64,000 nt of DNA, taken from Dugong dugon. Lineage: Eukaryota > Chordata > Mammalia > Sirenia > Dugongidae. The stretch is from positions 34,118,001-34,182,000 of the forward strand of contig CM057465.1 in the NCBI GenBank assembly GCA_030035585.1, read 5' to 3'. Both the position numbers and the translations under genes were made by a program. Under the pieces are notes generated by a model. That model saw nothing but the letters and a program-made list of their open reading frames with translations. It was not told where the DNA came from and ran no database searches. The first letter of the stretch is position 1, and every line of letters starts with the position of its first letter. Shown piece by piece: positions 56,205 to 64,000 of this stretch.

Positions 56205-56561
56205 TACCCACTGTTGGAAACCCTGGTGGCGTAGTGCTTAAGAGCTACAGCTGCTAACCAAAAGATCAGCATTTTGAATCCACTCCTTGGATACCCTATG
56301 GGGAGTTCTACCCTGTCCTTTAGGGTTGCAATGAGTTGGAATCCACTCTACGGCAAAGAGTTTGGTTTTGGTTTATACCCGTTGTCGTTGAGTCGGTGCT
56401 GACTCATAGCCACCCTACAGGACGGAGTAGACCTGCCCCACAGAGTTTCCAAGGTTGTAATCTTGACAGGAGCAGATTGCCACATTTTTCTCCTGTGGAG
56501 TGGCTGGTGGGTTAGAACTGTTGGCCTTTTGGTTAGCAGCATCACCACGGCTCCTATAGTC
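56205..56561 (-). mobile_element. AfroSINE, outer copy of a second SINE-in-SINE pair
   Basis: Reverse-strand AfroSINE (taccc...gttgtcgttgagtcggtgctg to agcatcaccacggctcc) flanked by atgtccta at 56197-56204 and 56562-56569. Interrupted by the plus-strand SINE at 56216-56375. The right end shows a small deletion in the head. Confidence 0.72.
56216..56375 (+). mobile_element. AfroSINE nested in another AfroSINE
   Basis: Plus strand: ggaaaccctggtggcgtagtgc to ctacggcaaagagtttggttttgg. The putative TSD is tacccactgtt (56205-56215) and tacccgttgtc (56376-56386), 8/11, which places it inside the reversed SINE. Confidence 0.78.
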
Positions 56562-57339
56562 ATGTCCTACAGGTATCTTGAATTAAACTTGTTCAAAACT
56601 GTGCTCATGATCTTCTCCTCAAAATTTATTTTTCCTCTAGTTTTTCTGGTAATTAAATAAATGAACCTTATTCTCAATTTCTCAATTATGAAACCTGGTA
56701 TTGGTTTTTAATATCTCCTTCTCCCCTACCCAGTACAGCTAATTAAGTACCTAGCTTTTAGAATTTTACATTTAAAATAAATTTTAATTCACTTTGTTCT
56801 TCTAGTTCTATAGTTTCTACCCTTAGTTAAGTATCTTTTTTGCCTAAATTTTGACAGTAGTTTTCTGAATGGTGTGTCTCTGCTTCTGCTCTTGCCCCAC
56901 TCCAATCCATTGTCTTTACAGAGGAACTGGGTTTTTTTAAGAAGGCAGGTCAGATGGTGAAACTTACTTTCTTGAAATGCTTCACTGAACTCTCATTTCC
57001 TATGGGGCCTGCATGATCTGGTGCAAAAATATGCAAGTAAATGCTAAGTTTTCACCCAGATTTTAATGTATATAACAACAAATGGTTAGATTGAACTTTT
57101 GAAGAAATTCTTCTGAATTTACATTTTGGCAAAACCAAAGAATACTTGCCACATGGCTTCGTATTATGCTGTTTCTTTGCCAGGGGCCTTACTCTTCTTT
57201 GCTTGGCACCTGTCTGCAGGAAATGTTCCTATGACATTCGGGTGTGACAAAGTTTCTCACTTCTGTACTTCCAAAGAGCTCTGTGTAGTGTTTTTTTTGT
57301 TTTGTTTTTTTAATCATCTTAGCTTATTTAACCCTAATT

Positions 57340-57515
57340 TTCTCATTTAATGCTCACAACAACCCTCTGAGGTAAGTACAATTATTATCCCCATTTTATG
57401 GATGAGGAAGTTGAGGTACTGAGAAGTAAAATAACATGTAAATATGTAGTGGAGTTAGAATTTAAACCCAGGCACTTCAGCACACTGTATGCTAACCACT
57501 GTACTCATTACACAT
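57340..57515 (-). mobile_element. MIR SINE, reverse
   Basis: ctcatttaatgctcacaacaac, ccattttatggatgaggaag, tagtggagttagaatttaaac and gtatgctaaccactgtac: a well-preserved reversed MIR. Confidence 0.8.
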
Positions 57516-57544
57516 TGAAATGATCTGTTTCAGAGTCTATAATC

Positions 57545-57665
57545 ACCACTAGACTGTAAACATGTAGACTTTAGGAACTGTGTCTTGTTCATTGCTGTAT
57601 CATCATTATCTACCATGAAGCCTGGCATATAAGAAGTGCTCTGTAAATAGTTGTTGAATGAAACT
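57545..57665 (+). mobile_element. L2 3'-end fragment
   Basis: ctagactgtaaacatgtagac, gctgtatcatcattatctacc, gcctggcatataagaagtgc and tagttgttgaatgaaac: the L2 3' end. Confidence 0.78.
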
Positions 57666-59179
57666 GAATCAATTGGTTGTCTTGTTATTGGAGACAGGAC
57701 TTCATTCTCCTTTTTGACTTAGAGCTCAGTGGGTATTTAGTGCTAATGGAATTTATAGCCATTATGGAATGTATGTGGTAGAAGAAACCTCAGCATCCAC
57801 AGATTACAGGTTCTTTGAAACATGATCCATTTGGCTAAGGTTTGCTTACCCATGTTCAAAGGTCTGTGGTTAATCTCTTCGCTCATCTTTTAGGCTGCCT
57901 CAGGCTGATGTTACAAGGACTTTAAAGCAGTCAGTCACCTTTGGCAGCTGATCTCTTAGCTGGTCATCTTCATGCTGTTAAGCAATACTTGTCCTGATAA
58001 ATGTCAGAACAGAGGAAAGAAGTTATCAAATCTCCTGGATTTCTAATACATGTGGAAGGAAATTGATATGATTCAAGTAAATGACTTTATGATATGTCAT
58101 ATGTGTGTCTTTTTCTTTTTTTCACAATCTCTGCTGTACTTAAATTTTTCTAGCATTTGGGGGTAAAGTGAAATCAACAGCAATACTAATATTAGTTCAT
58201 ATAATTACTAATGACCTGATCTTACTTCATGGAAACAGTAAGTTTTTATATTCTTGCAACAAAGCAGAGGAAGGGTTTCTTTTTTTTTTCTAGCTATGGA
58301 ACATGAGCCACAGATGGAAAATAATCCAGGTTTTCATTTTTGTCTCACAAAAAGCAGAGATTTAGACACAGAAAACATCCATTTAAAGACTTTGGGGCAA
58401 ATCAAGACTCTAACATACACAGTAATTTATTGCAGTCAGCATGCTTCATTCTGACGTGAATGTGATTGCAATCCCATAGCATCAGTGCTGTAATGGTTTC
58501 TCTGCATACCAAAATGTTTAGCAAACCCCTTATTTCACTACCCTTTTATCTTATGCACAGGGGCCTGGTCAACTGTGAGCTGAGAAAAGAAAGGAAGATT
58601 TTCATAACTGAATTGCATTTGACTTTGTTAACTTTAATTTATGAACTAGAGATTATGTTTAATTGAAAAAAGAGAGACTTACTTTTGGAACATTTGTTCA
58701 GTGTGACTAATAAAAAAAGTCAACTGTAATTTTGTCAATAACAAAATGGTGTATCATAAGCCACAACACAGCTGTTTTCTTTTATGTGTTCTTCTATTTA
58801 GGTAGTGTGGCATGAACCTCAAGACAAGATCCAGCATGACAATATTATTTAAGTACTACTGAAAGACTCCTACTACTTTTCAAACAGCATATAGAACTAA
58901 GACCTGACCTTTTCTTGGTCATTAGGATTTCCTATGACTTTTCAGGCAACACTGAGGCCTCCATTTCTGCCATTGTGACCCTAGTGGCCAAGCAATCCCC
59001 TTGTAGTTTCTTCTCACTTCTGTTACTCACTTCTGTCACTTCTTAGTGGCTATTATATTTTGCTTGCAAACTGACTGAATTTCAAAAAGTTCAAAATGGG
59101 AGCCACATGAGGTGGCACTTTTGTCATCCCAAGAAAGCTTCAAGAGAAACTAGGGTTGGGCATGACTGGCAAGAAGTTG
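57666..59179. other. No gene or repeat recognised
   Basis: Frames of 66 codons or fewer without motifs. No repeat assigned. Confidence 0.4.
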
Positions 59180-60270
59180 TGTAATGTAGTTGAAAATGTT
59201 GATGGCCACGTTAGGTAGAATGCAGGTGCGACTTTGCAACAAAGACCAAAACAACAGTGTTTTAAACAAGATAGAAGATCGTTTCTTTCACAAATTATGG
59301 TCCAAGGGTAAGCAGACCAGGAATAATACAATGGTTGCACTGTTACCAGGACCCACACTCCTGTACATTGTTCTCTACCATTTTCAACTTGTGGCTTCCA
59401 TCTCACGATCTAAAATGACTGCTTCATCATGCCCACCTTCTAGCCAACAGTAACAGGAGAAGATGAAGTGGATAGAATGCTTCTTTACTTTAATATCGTG
59501 ATGTAGAAGTTACACTCATCATTTCCACTCACATCTCATAAGCCAGAACTTAATTCATGAACCAACCTAGCTACAATGAAGTTTGGGGAAGATACTGTTT
59601 GGTTGAGTGGCCATATGCCTAGCTAAAATCAGAGGCTAAGCAACTGAAGGAAAAACAGAATAATGGATATTGGGGGACAACTAATATTGCTATAAATCAC
59701 AGCTGGTAGAAATTGAAGGGGTAGAGAAATAATGTGGTAGGTAGATGATCATCTTTTAGCCCTGGCAACCTATAAGTACATAAAATACAAAGACCAATTC
59801 TAGTTAACTAAAGCTGAAAGAGTTTTGTTGGCTGAACATCAGGTTAATCATAGGATTGATGTAAAGTCTGGAGAACCAGGCACAGATCTAGGCTCAAAAC
59901 AGTGCAGCCACAGACATAGCCAACTCATCCATGGAAATAGTCTGCCACTGGTTACACCACTGTTAAACTTTCGTTGGATTATTGATTCTGCTGCCACCAT
60001 CATCACTAGGTAATAGATGCTGCCAGCACTGGAAATGAATTCTAAACTATCTCTCCTTTTATTCCTCAAGCTAGACTTAGAATCCAGATTTAGACCTAGA
60101 CACCAGATTTGTTGAGCTTAGTATATTGGGTCTGTGCCCTAGCTGCCAAGGGTCTGAGAGCACAAATAACTAGCTTGTAGGCATTGATAGTGAGAGGTAG
60201 AACTCTGTCTCCTGCAGAAACAGACTTACATAATGGTGGACCCCAAGCATGAAGAGGAATTCATTTTCTG
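59180..60270 (+). mobile_element. Ancient interspersed repeats, family not named
   Basis: Two tracts look like old mammalian repeats: 59180-59715 (actcacatctcataagccag, ctagctacaatgaagtttgg, gtggccatatgcctagctaa) and 59780-60270 (cagtctgccactggttacacc, gatgctgccagcactggaaatg, gtatattgggtctgtgccc). They recall LTR or DNA-element consensus sequences found across placentals, but I cannot name them. Confidence 0.4.
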
Positions 60271-61424
60271 AATAGGCATTTTAAAAAATGCCAAAATGTA
60301 CAATGTAATTGGGCAAAAATAGGATAAGGGATTAAAGTGCATGGATTTTAAATTTACACACACCTGCGTTCTACTCATTGCTCTGTAAATGGAGGCATTA
60401 ATAAAGCCTATTTCCTAGAGTTTTGTGGATAATGTATGTGAAGTAAATGTTTAGTAAACTGAGGAGAAAGGGAAAGATATACATACTAATTTAACCGTTA
60501 AATATACATTCTTCCTATCTAGGCAGTCTTAATATTTTCTGTCCATATCATTAGCTGATTATCCATTATTTCAATTCAGCTAGCCAATAAATATATGCTG
60601 CTATTAGAAAATTAATTTGGAATCCTGTAATGAGCATTGTTGACAGTTTGGGTCAGTTTGGTGTTTACCCTAAATTTACCCAGATTTATAAAGGTAGGTG
60701 AAGTACATATTGTAGAACATACAGTAGATGAAAGAGAGCAAACTTTTTCCTACAATCTGAAAGTGCAAAGAATAACATCTCAAACACATATTCTCATAAT
60801 AGTCCTCCATAGGTATTATTAAGTGAATGACTGGTTTTCTTCTCTCAGAAATGAATTCTCCTTAACAGTACAATTGTATCAAAGATATAGGCATTTAAAA
60901 ACTTGATTGTTTCCAATAACCACTTCAAACTTTCTCCTCTAAAAAACATCTTAAGCAGCATTAGGAAGAATGACAAAAGCAGACTTAAGTACCTCTCTAT
61001 GCTGCCAAAAATACAGGTCGGATGGTGCTCAGCAGCTGGGAAATTTCGTTGAGACCATATGGACTGTCAAAAGTTCACTGTTCTAGAAAAGAAAACTCCC
61101 TGCAGTGACAGCATTTGAATGAAAAAATCATTGTAAACAATGGCTTTAGGGGATTACTGTGATTATTCAAGAAGCTGCAGGTTCTGCTGTTAACAGAAAA
61201 ATTATAAACTAAACTATAAACTCGCTTGTTGTGAAATAAGCAACCAGACAAAGAGACAGAACTGAAAAGAGCTTTTTGGGTAAATGAGACCAATGTCTCT
61301 TTACTTGACCTTAGTTACATATGCATTATGTTCATAAATATAAACAGATGAAGTCAATATAGATACAAAGCTAAGCTTTAAATACTTCATTTTTTTAAAA
61401 AGCAGATCACTCATTACATACAGT
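60271..61424. other. No gene or repeat recognised
   Basis: AT-rich; short frames without motifs. Confidence 0.4.
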
Positions 61425-64000
61425 ATTGTTAGGTGCCATTGAGTCAGTTCTGACTCATAGCAACCCTATGTACAACAGAACAAAACACTGCCCAATCCTG
61501 TGCCATCGTCATAATCACTGCTATGCTTGAGTCCACTGTTGCAGCCACTGGGTCAGTCCATCTCACTGAGGGTCTTCCTCTTTTTCAGTGACCCTCTACT
61601 TTACCAAGCGTGGTGTTCTTCTCCAGGGACTGATCCCTCCTGATAACATGTCCAAAGTATGTGAGACATAGTCTCACCATCCTTCCTTTTAAGCAGCATT
61701 CTGGTCATACTTCTTCCAAGACAGTCCATTCAATATTCTTCGCCAACACCGTAATTCTAAGACATCAATTCTTCTTTGGTCTTTCTTATTCATCGTCCAG
61801 CTTTCACATGCATATGAGGTGATTGAGAACACCATGGCTTGGGTCAGGTACACCTTTGTCTTCAAGGTGACATCTTTACTTTTTAATACTTTAAGGAGGT
61901 CTTTTGCAGCAGATTTGCCCAGTGCAATGCATCTTTTGATTTCTTGACTGCTGCTTCCATGGGTATTGATTGTGGATCCAAGTACAATGAAATCCTTGAC
62001 AACTTCAGTCTTTTCTCCGTGTATCATGATGTTGCTTATTGGTCCAGTTGTGAGGATTTTTGTTTTCTTTATGTCGAGGAGTAATCCATCCTGAAGGCTA
62101 TAGTCTTTGATCTTCATCAGTAAGCGCTTCAAGTCCTCTTCACTTTCAGCAGGCAGGGTTGTGTCATGTGCATAACACAGGTTGTTAATGAGTCTTCCTC
62201 CAATCCTGTTGCCCCATTCTTCTTCATATAGTCCAATTTATTGAATTATTTGCTCAGCATACAGATTGAATAAGTACAGTGAAAGGATACAACCTGGATG
62301 CACACCTTTCCTGACTTTATACCACACAGTATTCCCTTCTGTCCGAATGACTGCCTCCTCATCTATGTACAGGTTCCTCATGAACGCAATTAAGTGTTCT
62401 GGAATTCCCATTCTTTGTAATGTTATCCATAATTTGTTATGATCCACACAGTCGAATGCCTTTGCGTAGTCAATAAAACACAGATAAACATCTTTCTGGT
62501 ATTCTCTGGTTCCAGCCAGGATCCATCTGACATCAGCAATGATATCCCTGGTTCCATGTCCTCTTCTGAATCTGGCTTGAATTTCTGGTAGTTTCCTGTC
62601 CATGTACTGCTGCAGCCACTTTTGAATGATCTTTAGCCAAATTTTACTTGAATGTGATAGTAATGATATTGTTCAGTAATTTCCACATTCAGTTGGATCA
62701 TCTTTCTTTGGCATAGGCATAAATATGATCTCTTCCAGTCAGTTGGCCAGGCAACTGTCTTCCAAGTTTCTTGGCATACATGAGTGAGCACTTCCAGCGC
62801 TCCATTCATTTGTTGAAACAACTCAATTGATATTCTGTTAATTTCTGGAGCCTTGTTTTTCACCAGTACCTTCAGTGCAGCTTGGACTTCTTCCTTCAGT
62901 ACCATCAGTTCCTGATCATATGCTACCTCCTGAAATGGTTGAAAGTCGACCGATTGTTTTTGGTATAGCAACTCTATGTATTCCTTCCATCTTCTTTTGA
63001 TGCTTACTGTGTTGTTTAATATTTTCCCCATAGAATTATTCAATATTGCAACTCAAGGCTTGAAGTTTTTCTTCAGTTCTTTCAGCTTGAGAAATGTCGA
63101 GCATGTTCTTTCCTTTTGGTTTTCTAACTCCAGCTGTTTGCACATGTCAGTATAATACTTTGTCTTCTCGAGCTGCTCTTTGAAATCTTCTGTTCAGCTC
63201 TTTTATTTTATTATTTATTCCTTTCGCTTTAGCTACTCGACATTCAATAAATAGCAAGTTTCAGAGTGTCTTCTGACATCCGTTTTGGTCTTCTCTTTCT
63301 TTCCTGTCTTTTTAATGACCCCTTGCTTTCTTCATGTATGATGTTCTAGATGTCATTCCACAACTCGTCTGGTGTTTGGTCATTAGTGTTCAGCGCATCA
63401 AATCTGTTCTTGAGATGGTCTCTAAATTCAGGTGGGATATACTCCAGGTTGTACCTTGGCTCTCTTGGACTTGTTTCAATTTTCATAAGCTTCAACTTGA
63501 ACTTGCATATGAGCAATAGATAGTCTGTTCTGAAGTCAGCCCCTGGCCTTGTTTTGACTGATGATATTGAGCTTTTCTATTGTCTCTTTCAACATATATA
63601 GTCTATTTGATTCCTGTGTATTCCATCTGGCGAGTTCCACATGTATAGTTGCCATTTATGTTGCTGAAAAAAGTTATTTGCAATGAAAAATTCTCTGTCT
63701 TGCAAAATTCTGTCATGCCATCTCTGGTATCGTTTCTTTCACCAAGGCCATATTTTCCAACTACCGATCTTTCTTCTTTGTAACTTTCATATTCCAATCA
63801 CCAGTAATTATCAGTGCATCCTGATTGCATCTTCAATCAATTCAGATTGCAGAAGTTGATAAAAATCTTCAATTTCTTCATCTTTGGCGTTAGTAGTTGG
63901 TGTGTAAATTTGAATAATAGTTGTATCAACTGGTCTTCCTTGTAGGTGTATGGATAAGATCCTGCCACTGACAACCTTGTACGTCAGGATAGATCTTGAA
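61425..64000 (-). mobile_element. RTE (BovB-class) LINE, cut by the right window edge
   Basis: Minus-strand RTE, collinear from its 3' end (attgttaggtgccattgagtc at 61425) through RT and into the endonuclease at 64000, where the window ends in the middle of the element. It is the longest uninverted RTE here. A small deletion lies near 61727 (acagtccattc lacks about 30 bp present in other copies). The other TSD lies outside the window. Confidence 0.9.
61689..64000 (-). pseudogene. RTE endonuclease/RT frame, partial and broken
   Basis: In element order: endonuclease part with SVVGKYGLGERNDTRDGMTE and FFSNINGNYTCGTRQMEYTG (63797-63603), linker, and pre-RT region SIKRRWKEYIELLYQKQSVD and VKNKAPEINRISIELFQQM (63043-62633). 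RT 62603-62238 has QARFRRGHGTRDII, CFIDYAKAFDCVDHNKLW (motif A) and VRKGVHPGCILS (HPGC where the family has RQGC or HQGC). The YADD box is YAHD (62163-62174), which loses a catalytic Asp. C-terminal part 62132-61689 has TKVYLTQAMVFSITSYACES and LELRCWRRILNGLSWK. The N-terminus lies beyond the window. Inactive. Confidence 0.88.

Larger units (their letters stand above)
53290..57010 (+). mobile_element. Long L2 element with three later insertions
   Basis: L2 pieces: 53290-53643 (tcaagaccaccaaagaccta, caatgggcaatattcagttcc), 55686-55800 (cttggcttcacaaaactaac, cctgattttcctatatcctgg), 55949-56204 (ctcactt-gacatctctatttgg) and 56562-57010 (caggtatcttgaattaaac, cactccaatccattgtcttt, gcctgcatgatctggtgc). 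They are interrupted by an RTE, an L1 tail and a SINE pair. Start and end are approximate; no L2 protein is readable. Confidence 0.75.

Noticed and set aside
1-64000. A previously undescribed defence, secretion or biosynthetic system
   Set aside because: All long frames are explained by L1 or RTE, or lie in repeats. No operon-like clusters, no bacterial or viral gene sets and no host exons were seen.

Overview
The window is nuclear DNA from a placental mammal, almost certainly an afrotherian of the elephant lineage (Paenungulata). The diagnostic signal is the set of tRNA-derived AfroSINE copies whose head reads GGAGCCCTGGTGGCGCAGTGG and whose tail reads ...TCGACTCGACGGCA...GGTTTGGTTT. They occur with an RTE/BovB-class LINE that ends in (AAC)n and shares the SINE tail, and with mammalian L1, L2, MIR and MaLR repeats. 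Base composition is AT-rich. I found no host exon, no rRNA or functional tRNA, no CRISPR array and no prokaryotic or plasmid feature. It reads as an intergenic or intronic repeat field.

Layout. 1-9 kb: a MaLR-like solo LTR, an AfroSINE inserted in another AfroSINE, and an L2 element split by a rearranged (twin-primed) RTE. 11-15.7 kb: two older MLT1-type LTRs that received RTEs, AfroSINEs and younger LTRs, with target-site duplications (TSDs) recording much of the order. 15.9-31.8 kb: mostly unidentified single-copy-looking DNA with scattered solo LTRs, L2/MIR pieces, AfroSINEs and an L1 3' UTR fragment. 31.8-50.9 kb: two near-full-length L1 elements, both on the minus strand (copy A 32.05-40.21 kb, copy B 43.05-50.89 kb), separated by an ancient L1 that carries another solo LTR. 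53.3-57.0 kb: one long L2 interrupted by an RTE, an L1 tail and a SINE-in-SINE pair. 61.4-64 kb: a longer RTE that runs off the right edge.

Coding content is entirely retrotransposon-derived and broken. L1 supplies ORF1 (coiled coil, RNA-binding protein) and ORF2 (endonuclease plus reverse transcriptase); RTE supplies an endonuclease/reverse transcriptase. Every ORF2-type frame carries stops or frameshifts, and several reverse transcriptases have altered catalytic motifs. The AfroSINEs have no coding capacity, and their RTE-like tail points to RTE machinery as their mobiliser.

Most interesting points: (1) an inter-ORF lysine-rich frame of about 133 codons kept at nearly the same length and frame offset in both L1 copies; (2) an in-frame tandem 309-bp unit in the 5' UTR of L1 copy A; (3) a tRNA A-box-like word kept in three L1 3' UTRs; (4) two RTE insertions with twin-priming inversions, one with an exact 12-bp TSD; (5) five solo LTRs of one MaLR-like family, each with a recognisable 5-bp TSD. 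I did not find a convincing new biological system; items (1) to (3) are leads about L1 biology, not established functions. Family names come from memory of consensus sequences, and boundaries without a TSD are approximate.
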